NCBI RefSeq assembly: GCF_003350925.1
Contig: NZ_KZ857180.1
Location: 124,001 to 188,000 of the forward strand
Length of the DNA: 64,000 bases
Reading direction: 5' to 3'
Source: Dyella tabacisoli
GTDB taxonomy: Bacteria; Pseudomonadota; Gammaproteobacteria; Xanthomonadales; Rhodanobacteraceae
A program made the position numbers and the translations under genes. Shown here in pieces: positions 47,244 to 55,671 of the stretch. The notes beneath the pieces are model-generated. The model did not search any database. It was not told where the DNA came from and saw nothing but the letters and a program-made list of their open reading frames with translations. Every line of letters begins with the position of its first letter. Positions within the stretch are counted from its first letter, which is position 1.

Positions 47244-48542
47244 CTAGCGCTCTCGCCGCTCGTCGCTTTGGGCATTGACCGGCTCGGGTAGCAGATCGGG
47301 CGATCTACCTGCACACCGTGACACCCACACGGCCACTGCGGAAATTCCAGCACCGATCAGCGCGATACTGGCGGCCGCTACGCCCAGCTTGCCGAGCAAG
47401 CTCACCCCACTGGTCACCACCACATCGCCGAAGCGCCAGACGGCGGTCTCGATGAAATTCTTGCCTTTGTAACGTGCTTCGCGCGGCACCCGCGTATACA
47501 GCGAATCTATCGCTGGCTTGGTCATACCGTAGGCAAAGCCACGCGACCCCACCAGCATCACTGCCAGCATAGGCACGGCGACTCCGAACAAAGCCACTTG
47601 ACCAGTACCGAGCCAAGCCACGACCAGCAGCAAGGCCACGTTAACCAAAGTCGGCACCACCAGCCCCCAAACCGCGCCGTGACGTATCAACAGCCAGCGC
47701 GTCAGACTTAATTGCAGCGCTGCAACGAGAATGTTGGTGACCAAATCCAGATCGCTGAAGAACGCCGTCCGCGCGACGCCATCGATGAAATGCGCTTTGG
47801 CATAGTCGGCTACCAAGACATAGGCCAACGTACCGATGCCATCGCCAAGCAACATCAAGATCGCCATGTAACGTAAAAACGGGCGCGACCAGAGCTCCTT
47901 GACACCCGCCCATAGCGAGCCTCCTACAGGCTCGCCACTACCCGCTATATGATCGTGCCGCTCCGATAGTCGTAATAGCAATCCAAGCGCCAGCAGCAAG
48001 GCTGTCGCCGACAGCACCAGCAACGGCGCCACGCCAATGATCCCCACCAGCAGCCTGGCCATCGCCGGACCGAAGATGGCTCCGGCCGCGCCGCCTAGCG
48101 CAATCAGTGGAAATACCCGCCTCGCCTGCACACTGTTGAAGATGTCCGCCATGAAGCTCCAGAACAGCGACACGACAAACAGATTGAACACGCTGACCCA
48201 GACATAAAACACCACACCCAGCGCGCGTGGCCCAATACGCTCCTGCGCCATGAAGGCCGGCACAAAGGCGATCAGGCACAAAACAAAGAAGCTATAGCTC
48301 CAGCCGAGCAGCCGTTTGCGCTGGAAGCGCGCCACCAGCATGCCAAACACCGGTGTCAGCAATAGCATCACCCCGAACACGGCGGCGTAGAACAACGGCA
48401 GCGACTGCGAGCCGACCGCGCCGCTGAGCTGATCGCGTACCGGCCGAATGATGTAATAGGCCGTCATCACAAAGAAAAAAGCCAGCGCAGACAGGATCGG
48501 GGCAGTTTTTTGATCCGCTACGGCATCTCGGGGGCTGCTCAC
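47244..48542 (-). CDS. MFS-like transporter, nucleotide-transporter (Npt) type
   Basis: The 432-residue protein has about 12 membrane helices. The start FFFVMTAYYIIRPVRDQL and the FWSFMADIFNSVQARRVFPLIALGGAAGAIFGP (shortened here to FWSFMADIFNSVQARR) segment are typical of proteins annotated as Npt1/Npt2-like or MFS transporters in proteobacteria. The substrate is not known; nucleotide transport is a loose family label only. It is divergent from a serine-hydrolase gene. Confidence 0.82.
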   Translation of the reverse strand: MSSPRDAVADQKTAPILSALAFFFVMTAYYIIRPVRDQLSGAVGSQSLPLFYAAVFGVMLLLTPVFGMLVARFQRKRLLGWSYSFFVLCLIAFVPAFMAQERIGPRALGVVFYVWVSVFNLFVVSLFWSFMADIFNSVQARRVFPLIALGGAAGAIFGPAMARLLVGIIGVAPLLVLSATALLLALGLLLRLSERHDHIAGSGEPVGGSLWAGVKELWSRPFLRYMAILMLLGDGIGTLAYVLVADYAKAHFIDGVARTAFFSDLDLVTNILVAALQLSLTRWLLIRHGAVWGLVVPTLVNVALLLVVAWLGTGQVALFGVAVPMLAVMLVGSRGFAYGMTKPAIDSLYTRVPREARYKGKNFIETAVWRFGDVVVTSGVSLLGKLGVAAASIALIGAGISAVAVWVSRCAGRSPDLLPEPVNAQSDERRER

Positions 48543-48724
48543 CAGTCGTATCCGCGTATACCCTGCGTAGGGCGCGGCAAGACTAGCATGCGGCTGGCGT
48601 CATCCTTTCGTTGTAGCGGGGCGCGAAGTACAAGACAATCAAGCCGAACCATTCCCGCGTGTTCGAGTCTATCCAAGCACTTAGCCCATAGCGCGTTGCC
48701 ACGCCAAAGCATATTCAGAGCCTC

Positions 48725-50035
48725 ATGCCGTTTCGCACTTTTTTTCTGTTGATCGCTGGCGCACTTGGCCTGTCCAGTGCCCCGGCGTTCGCTCATGCGC
48801 CAACCACCGTCGAACCCGCCGCACAGCACGCCGCCACCGCCAGCCAGAAGCTGCCGCCGGAGCGCGTGAAAGCTACTCTAGAGGCCTACCAGCAATGGCT
48901 TGATCGGCTTGAACAGCGCCATGCTGTTGCCGGTCTTGCTACGGCCGTGGTGATCGACGACAAAATCGTCTTTGAGCACACGCTGGGCTATGCCAACGCC
49001 GCGACACGTGAACCGGTGACACCAGACACGGTGTTTCGCCTCGCCTCCTTGTCCAAGGCGTTCGCCACGGCGCTGACCGGTGTCCTGATAAGCGACGGCA
49101 AATTTGGCTGGGATACCAAGCTGACCGACGTACTGCCGTTTTTCAAACTCAAAGATGAGCAGGCGGCCAATCAGGCCACCGTTCGCGACATCCTTGGGCA
49201 GCGCCTGGGTCTGCCACGCAACACCTACGACAACATGCTCGAAGGCAATATTTCCTACGAGGAGCTGGTACGTAAGCTCGACGAGGTCAATATGACCTGC
49301 GGCGTAGGTCAGTGCTACGGCTATCAGAACATCGCCTTCAGCCTGATCGGCGATGTGGTTTATGCACAGACCGGCGATTTCTTTTACCGCCTGGTCGACA
49401 AGCGTATTTTCTTTCCGCTGGGCATGAAGACCGCCAGCTACGGCCGCGATGCGCTGGAGTCGAGCAAGAGCTGGGCACGACCGCACCGCGCCGCCGGCGC
49501 AGGCAACTGGACACCGTTCGAGCCGAATGAAAGCTACTACCGCGTCGCCCCCGCCGCCGGCGTCAATGCCAGCCTGCGTGACATGGAGCAATGGCTGGTC
49601 GCCCAAATGGGTGGACGCCCTGATGTGCTGCCGCAGACCCTGCTCGATACCTTGCATACATCGGAGGTAGCCACCCCGGTCGAGCTGCGCTCCACACCCT
49701 GGCGGCGCGAGCGCCTCAGCGATGCACACTATGCGCTGGGCTGGCGCGTATTCGAATACGGCGGCGAAACACTGATCTTTCATGCCGGCGCCGTCGATGG
49801 CTACCGCACCATGATCGGCTTCTTTCCCAAATACCACGCTGGCGTAGTGACGATGTGGAATTCGGCAGGCCCGGTACCTTCGGGCTTGATGCCGATGGTG
49901 TTCGACAGCCTGCTGGGGCTGCCGCATGTCGATTGGGCAGAGCTTGAAAGCGAACCGGTTGCCAAGGCCGCCCCCGTCAAGACGAAGGGCAAGGGCAAAA
50001 GCAAGGCAAAGAACAAAGGAAAACGCCGCCGATAA
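48725..50035 (+). CDS. Class C beta-lactamase-like serine hydrolase with Lys-rich tail
   Basis: The 436-residue protein has a signal peptide (about 1-24) and a penicillin-binding / class C beta-lactamase fold with SLSK (SxxK, about 112-115), YQN (about 200) and HAG (HxG, about 348). The final 20 or so residues form a highly basic KTKGKGKSKAKNKGKRRR tail that is unusual for the family. It is probably a periplasmic esterase or peptidase of the EstB/PBP4* group rather than a true beta-lactamase. The tail could bind anionic envelope polymers or nucleic acid. Confidence 0.88.
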   Translation: MPFRTFFLLIAGALGLSSAPAFAHAPTTVEPAAQHAATASQKLPPERVKATLEAYQQWLDRLEQRHAVAGLATAVVIDDKIVFEHTLGYANAATREPVTPDTVFRLASLSKAFATALTGVLISDGKFGWDTKLTDVLPFFKLKDEQAANQATVRDILGQRLGLPRNTYDNMLEGNISYEELVRKLDEVNMTCGVGQCYGYQNIAFSLIGDVVYAQTGDFFYRLVDKRIFFPLGMKTASYGRDALESSKSWARPHRAAGAGNWTPFEPNESYYRVAPAAGVNASLRDMEQWLVAQMGGRPDVLPQTLLDTLHTSEVATPVELRSTPWRRERLSDAHYALGWRVFEYGGETLIFHAGAVDGYRTMIGFFPKYHAGVVTMWNSAGPVPSGLMPMVFDSLLGLPHVDWAELESEPVAKAAPVKTKGKGKSKAKNKGKRRR

Positions 50036-50130
50036 GGGCGGCGCTAAGACCTATCGATACACCAGAACCGACCCGCGTGCCTTGACGTCATGGCACCCGC
50101 GCATCGTCGGCTTCCTTCTACGCTGAGCTA

Positions 50131-50151
50131 GCCCCGGACTGAGTCCGGGGC
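50131..50151. terminator. Hairpin between convergent genes
   Basis: GCCCCGGACT and AGTCCGGGGC form a 10-bp palindromic stem with minimal loop between the serine hydrolase and TonB genes. It can act for either strand; no T-run is present. Confidence 0.55.
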
Positions 50152-50169
50152 GCTCCCGCGCATCACCCG

Positions 50170-51204
50170 TCAATTGAGCTTGAACTCGATGCGCTGATGC
50201 CGCTCTGATGAAATCGGCGTGCCATTTTGCAGCGCCGGCTGATACTTCCAGCGGCTGACGGCATCGATCGCAGCGCGATCAAACACGTGGCGCGGCTGCG
50301 CATCAATCACCTTCACGTCACCGACATTGCCATCAGCGGAGATGGTGAAATTGACCTCCACCCAGCCCTCCTGGCTAGAGCGCATGGCTGACGTCGGATA
50401 ACGCGGCGGAGAGTTCTTCACCAGCACGGCCGCACGAGTCTGTGCGCCCCCGGCGGCGGCCTCGTCGGTAGCCGCCGCGGTACTCGTCGGTTGACGCGCC
50501 TCGGCCTGCTGCTGTTGAGCGGCACGCGCTTGCTGAGCTTTCTGTTGCTGCTCCGCCAGCAGGGTCTTCTGCTGTTCCGCTGCCTGTTTGTCGGAAGCTG
50601 CCTTGTCCGTAACAGCCTTCTGCGCAGCCAACTGCTGTTGCTTTTCCTTGTCGGAGGCCAGTTGCTGCTCGCGATCCAGCAGCTTGCGCTGCGCGTCCAG
50701 CTTGGAACGCAGAATGGTCAACGTGTAGTTCGCCGGATCGGCCTTGGCGAGCAAATCGATCTGCCGCTGTGCCTCGGCAAAATCGCGCTGGTTGACCGCC
50801 TGCTCGGCCGAGTTGGCGCCGAAAGGAAAGGTCTCACGCAAAGCATCCGCGGCTACTTGATTGCCCGGCTGCTTCTCCAGGGCTTTCAGATAGAACTCGA
50901 ACGCGTTGTTCCCGGCCGGGGCCAGCAGACGCTGCTCGTTCATCGCCTTACGGGCTTCGGCAAGCAACTGATTGAGACTCATCGCCGCGACGTTAGCCGG
51001 CGCTGGCGCCGCTACCCGGTCGGCCGTTACCGGCGTGGACGGGTGTCCACCGGCATCAGTCATGACCAGGTCTTGGTGTGGTTTGATGATAAGAAACCAT
51101 GCCGCGGCGGCAAGCAAACCTATAACCGCGACGATGGCGATGGCAACGGGCCGTACGGCCCCCCGCGCGTAACTACGCGCATGACGGATGTTTCGGGTAT
51201 CCAT
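50170..51204 (-). CDS. TonB-family energy transducer
   Basis: The 344-residue protein has one N-terminal membrane helix (about 20-42, VAIAIVAVIGLLAAAAWFLI), a periplasmic helical domain and a long Gln/Ala/Lys coiled coil (about 155-245). It ends in a TonB C-terminal domain: SPPRYPTSAMRSSQEGWVEV to the end, including ISADGNVGDVKV and AIDAVSRWKYQPA. Such proteins transmit proton-motive energy to outer-membrane transporters or act in envelope stress. No exbB or exbD is adjacent. ATG 51204 is chosen over 51345 because the membrane helix then follows at the usual distance. Confidence 0.88.
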   Translation of the reverse strand: MDTRNIRHARSYARGAVRPVAIAIVAVIGLLAAAAWFLIIKPHQDLVMTDAGGHPSTPVTADRVAAPAPANVAAMSLNQLLAEARKAMNEQRLLAPAGNNAFEFYLKALEKQPGNQVAADALRETFPFGANSAEQAVNQRDFAEAQRQIDLLAKADPANYTLTILRSKLDAQRKLLDREQQLASDKEKQQQLAAQKAVTDKAASDKQAAEQQKTLLAEQQQKAQQARAAQQQQAEARQPTSTAAATDEAAAGGAQTRAAVLVKNSPPRYPTSAMRSSQEGWVEVNFTISADGNVGDVKVIDAQPRHVFDRAAIDAVSRWKYQPALQNGTPISSERHQRIEFKLN

Positions 51205-51437
51205 GGTCTCTCGCTGAGTGGCGCCAGATACCCGCGCTTTTTCCCCCTGTAAATCCAGGAGCGAGAACCTCCCCAGGCTCTCGCGGCGCGGATGTGCAAA
51301 AGGTACCCGCAAAGGGGCACTACGGCAAATCGCACGTAACTTCACAATATGGGATGCCGGGCTGGAGTAGGTATCGGGTCAGGCGAGACGGCGCACTCAG
51401 GCTCAAATTCACTGGTGACCTGCCTCCAGAAACGAAG

Positions 51438-51457
51438 CGTCCCGGCAAGCCGGGACG
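51438..51457 (-). terminator. Hairpin downstream of metJ (1)
   Basis: CGTCCCGGC, AA and GCCGGGACG form a 9-bp stem in the 338-base gap between metJ and the tonB-like gene. With the hairpin at 51476 it probably ends the metJ transcript. The rest of the gap, 51205-51542, shows no gene. Confidence 0.5.
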
Positions 51458-51475
51458 AATCGCTTTCGAAGTGCC

Positions 51476-51501
51476 CTCCCTGCGCTGGGCACCGCAGGGA
51501 G
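51476..51501 (-). terminator. Hairpin downstream of metJ (2)
   Basis: CTCCCTGCG and CGCAGGGAG form a 9-bp stem with an 8-base loop, 42 bases after the metJ stop codon. Confidence 0.55.
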
Positions 51502-51542
51502 AGAAATCGGTACATCTAATCGTTTTAAGTAGTAAGTCGAGC

Positions 51543-52091
51543 TTACTTCTTGGAAGCCTTGGTGGCCTTGACCACTTTGGCAGCAGCGGCTTTCTTCGCC
51601 ACCTTTTTGACGGCTTTCTTCGCAGTTACTTTCTTGACTGCAACCTTCTTGACCGCGGCTTTCTTCGCGGCAGCAGGCTTCTTCTTGGCAGCAACCTTCT
51701 TTACGGCTGCTTTCTTGACAGCCTTTTTAGCCGCCGGCTTCTTGGCGACTGGCTTTTTGGCGACCGACCGCTTCGCAGCAGCCTTCTTCGCAACAGTTTT
51801 CTTGGCGGCCTTTTTGGCGGCCGGTTTCTTGGCAGTGGCTTTCTTGGCAGTGGCCATAGTTCGTCTCAGCTCCTCATCAGTTGGCAGTGGTTGCCCAGTA
51901 AAAGCGTGCAGGAACGCCTCAACCAGCAGATCGCTGTTGGTGGCGTGCCGAAGATTATTCACTTGACGGCGGGTGCGCTCGTCAGAAAGAAGCCGCAGTA
52001 CATGCAGCGGAATTGATACTGTGACCTTGCGTACCGCGCCGGCTTTTTCACCGTGCTCAACGTAAGGTTTGATGAATTTAGATGACGCCAT
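51543..52091 (-). CDS. metJ: MetJ repressor fused to a histone H1-like Lys/Ala-rich tail
   Basis: Residues 1-78 match MetJ, the SAM-dependent repressor of methionine genes: the beta-strand [13 protein letters not shown] that enters the DNA groove, [15 protein letters not shown] and the SAM-binding helix [16 protein letters not shown]. The usual C-terminal helix of MetJ (about 25 residues) is absent. Instead, from residue 79 (an internal Met at 51857) a 104-residue tail of AAKK/VAKK repeats follows, as in histone H1-like proteins. GAGGAG lies 12 bases before the internal ATG, so a free tail protein might also be made. ATG 52091 fits the family; the frame extends to 52148 but upstream residues are not MetJ-like. 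Confidence 0.93.
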   Translation of the reverse strand: MASSKFIKPYVEHGEKAGAVRKVTVSIPLHVLRLLSDERTRRQVNNLRHATNSDLLVEAFLHAFTGQPLPTDEELRRTMATAKKATAKKPAAKKAAKKTVAKKAAAKRSVAKKPVAKKPAAKKAVKKAAVKKVAAKKKPAAAKKAAVKKVAVKKVTAKKAVKKVAKKAAAAKVVKATKASKK

Positions 52092-52119
52092 AACACCCGT
52101 TCCCCGTGATCTGAAGCGA

Positions 52120-52148
52120 AAGCTATTCCTGAAGAATTCTACTGTCAA
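52120..52148 (-). promoter_or_regulatory. Probable metJ promoter
   Basis: TTGACA (52143-52148) and TAGCTT (52120-52125) are 17 bases apart on the minus strand, 28 bases before the metJ start. The -35 is perfect, the -10 weak. No met box is visible near it, so autoregulation through the classical operator is not apparent. Confidence 0.5.
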
Positions 52149-52829
52149 TTGATTTTAGCCATGAAATCAGTAAGTTTCACCATCCTTGATGTCGGCGAGG
52201 TCGCCGGACCACTGGACCACAAGCCCTCACCGCAGCTTTAGTCTGGACGGCTATACCACCAAATAAATTCTTGCGTCAAAAGTAATAACTTCATTAAAAG
52301 CACTTAAAAAAAGGCTTTTAATGCAATCCATGCAAAACAAAAGCAACACCGAACTTCGCGCCGCGCATCATCGAACGAATGGCGAAAAACCAAGGCCTTG
52401 CACGACTTTTGGCGGATGAACAGAACTCAACTGGAATCTGCCTGGCGAGCGCCTCAAGGCGAGCAAAAAGTGCTCCAAGCTCAACTCAACGAGTCCTTCG
52501 ACGACATCATCGAGCAAAGCGCCTCGCACTCGGAGCGGTCCTCGCCGGGCACAAACATGGCAAGAATCTTCCACTTCGTCAGCCTCACAGAGACGTCGCG
52601 CATAGGCGAATGACTTCGTAATCGGCGACGTCCCGAAGCGTTTCGCCACGTCTGCCATGGCAGACCATCGAACCAACGATGGATGCGCATCACACTATCG
52701 AACCGCCTCGACGGTGTTATCTCGGCGTGCCGTCGCCAGGGTGTGCATGCGCTGAGTCGCGCCGTTCCTCGGAAACGTCAACGGCCGCAAAAGCGGCCGT
52801 TGACGAGCATCAGCGTCTTATCGGGACGC
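52149..52829. other. Long gap between gcvH and metJ without a recognisable gene
   Basis: The first 180 bases are AT-rich relative to the rest of the window. A 10-bp inverted repeat (CATTAAAAGC at 52292-52301 and GCTTTTAATG at 52314-52323) lies inside an A-rich stretch. Small overlapping open frames at 52398-52613 (+) and 52368-52676 (-) show no family resemblance or clear ribosome site. The region could hold a small RNA or decayed sequence; nothing firmer can be said. Confidence 0.5.
52776..52805 (-). terminator. Strong terminator-like hairpin after gcvH
   Basis: CGTCAACGGCCGC, AAAA and GCGGCCGTTGACG form a perfect 13-bp stem with a 4-base loop, 25 bases after the gcvH stop. On the minus strand TTTCC follows. 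A weaker AGCGTC/GACGCT hairpin lies between it and gcvH. Confidence 0.7.
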
Positions 52830-53225
52830 TTAGTGATCTTCGTTTTCGATCAATTCGGCATAAGCATCTGCATCGAGCAGCTCGTCCATCTCAGCCTTGT
52901 TGCTTGGCTTGACCAGGAAGATCCAGCCAGCCTCGTAGGCGTCCTCATTGATGGTCTCGGGGCTGTCGTTGAGCAGCTCGTTGACCGCCAGGACCTCACC
53001 GGAGATCGGCGAGTAGATGTCGGAAGCCGCCTTGACCGACTCCACCACGGCCACGCCATGGCCAGCCTGCACGTTGGCGCCGATCTCCGGCAGCTCGACG
53101 TAAACCAGATCACCCAGAGCACTCTGTGCGTGATCGGAGATACCTACACGAATGTTGCCGTCGTCTTCGACACGGGCCCATTCGTGGGATTTGTTGAATT
53201 TCAGATCGCCGGGGATCTCGCTCAT
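52830..53225 (-). CDS. gcvH: Glycine cleavage system H protein
   Basis: The 131-residue lipoyl carrier has the attachment Lys in [13 protein letters not shown] (about residue 66) and the N-terminal [15 protein letters not shown] typical of GcvH. It shuttles the aminomethyl group between the P, T and L proteins of glycine cleavage. ATG 53225 matches the family start; the longer frame from 53276 is rejected. It follows gcvT on the same strand after 98 bases. The gcvP gene is not in the window. Confidence 0.97.
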   Translation of the reverse strand: MSEIPGDLKFNKSHEWARVEDDGNIRVGISDHAQSALGDLVYVELPEIGANVQAGHGVAVVESVKAASDIYSPISGEVLAVNELLNDSPETINEDAYEAGWIFLVKPSNKAEMDELLDADAYAELIENEDH

Positions 53226-53323
53226 GCTAGGGCTCCTGGGGGTAGACGTTCGAGGGATGCCGATAAGTGACGGCAAATTGTACTTGAGTAGGCTGACGGC
53301 GCCATCCCGGCCGCCGCGGCCGG

Positions 53324-54424
53324 TTAGATACCTTCTTGCGGCTTGCCGTCGCGCACGAACGGGTACTTCACCACCCGCACCGGCACCTCACGGCCACGGA
53401 TGTCCACCCGCACATCGCCCGGCTCGCCGGCCGGAATGCGTGCGAACGCTACCGCCTTATTCAGCGTGGGGGCAAAGCTTCCAGACAAGATCTCGCCCTC
53501 GCCGTTCGCGGTAAGCACCTTCTGCTCGTGGCGAAGCACACCTTTCTCGTCCAGCACCAAGCCGACCATGACACGCTTCACGCCTTCGGCCTTCTGCTTT
53601 TCCAGCGCGGCGCGACCGATGAAGTTGCGGCCTTCGTCCAATGCGATGGTCCAGCCGAGATTGGCCTCCCACGGCGAGACGGTCTCGTCCATATCCTGAC
53701 CATAGAGGTTCATGCCGGCCTCCAGACGCAAGGTGTCGCGCGCGCCCAAGCCAGCCGGCGCGACACCGGCGGCGGCCAATGCCTCCCACCATGCCACTGC
53801 ATGCTCGGCCGGCAGGATGATCTCGAAGCCGTCTTCACCGGTGTAACCCGTGCGCGCAATGAATAGCGGCATGCCGTGCGGCCCCTGCGCGGCGGCGGCG
53901 GCGAACTTGCCAAGCTTCTCGATGCGGGCGCGATCCACCTCATGCAGCAGACCAAGCACCTTGGCGCGCGCATTCGGGCCTTGCACCGCGATCATCGCGA
54001 ATTCGGGACGCTCTTTGACCTCAACATCAAAGGTCTTGGCCTGTCGTTCGATCCACGCCAAATCTTTGGCGCGGGTACCGGCATTTACCACCAGACGGAA
54101 ATGCTGCTCGTCGAAGAGGTACACGATCAGATCGTCGATCACCCCGCCGTTTTCGTTGAGCATGCATGAGTACAGCGCCTTGCCCTGTACCTTCAGCTTG
54201 TCGACGCTGTTGGCCAGCAGATGACGCAGAAACTCACGCGTACGCGCCCCATGCAGGTCGATCACGGTCATATGCGAGACATCGAACATGCCTGCATCGC
54301 GGCGCACCGCATGATGCTCTTCGATCTGCGAGCCATAGTTGATCGGCATGTCCCAGCCGCCGAAATCAACCATGCGTGCGCCGAGCGCACGGTGGGTGGC
54401 ATTGAGTACGGTCTTCTCAGTCAT
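53324..54424 (-). CDS. gcvT: Aminomethyltransferase, glycine cleavage T protein
   Basis: The 366-residue protein has the GcvT folate-binding fold: [20 protein letters not shown] at the start, the catalytic-region [13 protein letters not shown] and the [13 protein letters not shown] block. It releases ammonia and transfers the one-carbon unit to tetrahydrofolate. ATG 54424 fits the family N-terminus. The 101-base region to the divergent lipid-transport operon shows no glycine riboswitch. Confidence 0.97.
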   Translation of the reverse strand: MTEKTVLNATHRALGARMVDFGGWDMPINYGSQIEEHHAVRRDAGMFDVSHMTVIDLHGARTREFLRHLLANSVDKLKVQGKALYSCMLNENGGVIDDLIVYLFDEQHFRLVVNAGTRAKDLAWIERQAKTFDVEVKERPEFAMIAVQGPNARAKVLGLLHEVDRARIEKLGKFAAAAAQGPHGMPLFIARTGYTGEDGFEIILPAEHAVAWWEALAAAGVAPAGLGARDTLRLEAGMNLYGQDMDETVSPWEANLGWTIALDEGRNFIGRAALEKQKAEGVKRVMVGLVLDEKGVLRHEQKVLTANGEGEILSGSFAPTLNKAVAFARIPAGEPGDVRVDIRGREVPVRVVKYPFVRDGKPQEGI

Positions 54425-54525
54425 CGCGGCGGACCTTGGGGAAAGTTCTTGATTATCACCGGCCGCATCACGCAATCCAAGCCGTGCCGCGCTACAGAAC
54501 CCACAAGTACATTAAGATCCCTCGC

Positions 54526-55671
54526 ATGAGCACATCGATGGTGGCAGGAAGTGCACAACTCGATGCCCACACCCAGCCGCCATGCTTGCGTATCGCGGGC
54601 GACTGGACGCTGGCGCATTACATCGAACTCGAACACTCGATCGCCTCATTGGCTGCCTCACTCGGTAGTGACGTCAGCATCGATCTCGCCCGACTCGGTG
54701 CATTGGATACCGCCGGCGCCTCCTTATTAGTGCGTCTGCTCGGCGCCAAGCGATTGAGCGCCCTGGCAGGTGCAGCGCCCGACCTGCCGGCCGCGCAACG
54801 TGCCTTGCTGCAAACCGTCGGTCTCGCACTAGACACTTACTGCCTCCCGCCCAAGCCCGTCCGGCCATCCAGCGTGACGGTATTGCTGGCTCGCATCGGG
54901 CGAACCGTCGAGAGCGTGTGGAAGCAGCAGCTCCAATTGCTTGGCTTCATCGGCCTGACCCTGGAAACACTGGCACGAAGCGTGCTGCGCCCACGTCGCT
55001 GGCGCATCACCTCACTGGTCTCTCATATCGAACAAACCGGCCTTGATGCGGTACCGATCGTCGCCTTGCTGACCTTTATGGTCGGTGCGGTGGTGGCCTT
55101 TCTTGGCTCGACGGTGTTATCCGACTTCGGCGCCACGGTGTATACCGTCGATCTGGTCGCGTTCTCCTTTCTGCGCGAGTTCGGCGTACTCCTGACGGCG
55201 ATCCTGATGGCTGGTCGCACCGCCAGCGCATTTACCGCACAGATCGGCTCGATGAAGGCGAACGAAGAAATCGACGCGATCCGCACGCTCGGCCTGGACC
55301 CGATCGAATTGCTGGTGTTACCCCGCGTGCTGGCCTTATTGGTGTCGCTGCCAATGCTGACCTTTATCGCCATGATCGCCGGCATCGTCGGTGGCGGCAT
55401 GGTTTGCGCGCTGGTGCTGGATATCTCCCCGGCGATGTTCCTCAACCTGCTGAAGTCCGATATCGGCGTGCGTCATTTCCTGGTGGGCCTGGTCAAGGCG
55501 CCGATCTTCGCTTTTCTGATCGCGGTCATCGGCTGCCTGGAAGGCTTCAAGGTCGGCGGCAGTGCGCAATCGGTCGGCGAACACACCACCTCTAGCGTCG
55601 TGCAGTCGATCTTTGTGGTGATCCTGATCGATGCGCTCGCCGCATTGTTCTTTATGGAGATAGGCTGGTGA
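54526..55671 (+). CDS. MlaE-family lipid ABC permease with N-terminal STAS domain
   Basis: The 381-residue protein begins with a STAS-like domain (about 15-105, DVSIDLARLGALDTAGASLL), followed by the MlaE permease region with five or so helices (AGRTASAFTAQIGSMKANEE, LVKAPIFAFLIAVIGCLEGF). In E. coli the STAS partner MlaB is a separate protein; here it is fused. It forms the membrane channel of a phospholipid transporter with the next three genes. ATG 54526 is chosen because the STAS domain starts there; the stop overlaps the ATPase start (GTGA). Confidence 0.93.
   Translation: MSTSMVAGSAQLDAHTQPPCLRIAGDWTLAHYIELEHSIASLAASLGSDVSIDLARLGALDTAGASLLVRLLGAKRLSALAGAAPDLPAAQRALLQTVGLALDTYCLPPKPVRPSSVTVLLARIGRTVESVWKQQLQLLGFIGLTLETLARSVLRPRRWRITSLVSHIEQTGLDAVPIVALLTFMVGAVVAFLGSTVLSDFGATVYTVDLVAFSFLREFGVLLTAILMAGRTASAFTAQIGSMKANEEIDAIRTLGLDPIELLVLPRVLALLVSLPMLTFIAMIAGIVGGGMVCALVLDISPAMFLNLLKSDIGVRHFLVGLVKAPIFAFLIAVIGCLEGFKVGGSAQSVGEHTTSSVVQSIFVVILIDALAALFFMEIGW

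Noticed and set aside
48878-49927. Open frame of 349 codons antisense to the serine hydrolase
   Set aside because: The sense frame has a signal peptide and catalytic motifs; the antisense product is unrecognisable.
48725-50035. True class C beta-lactamase (resistance gene)
   Set aside because: Motifs fit the broader serine-hydrolase/PBP family; length, HxG triad and basic tail do not indicate AmpC.
52092-52148. N-terminal extension of MetJ to 52148
   Set aside because: The extra residues do not resemble MetJ and overlap the predicted promoter; ATG 52091 matches the family start.
52368-52676. Small open frames on both strands in the gcvH-metJ gap
   Set aside because: No ribosome site, domain or homology-like sequence was recognised; they overlap each other on opposite strands.
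54425-54525. Glycine riboswitch upstream of gcvT
   Set aside because: The short divergent gap lacks the conserved aptamer core.
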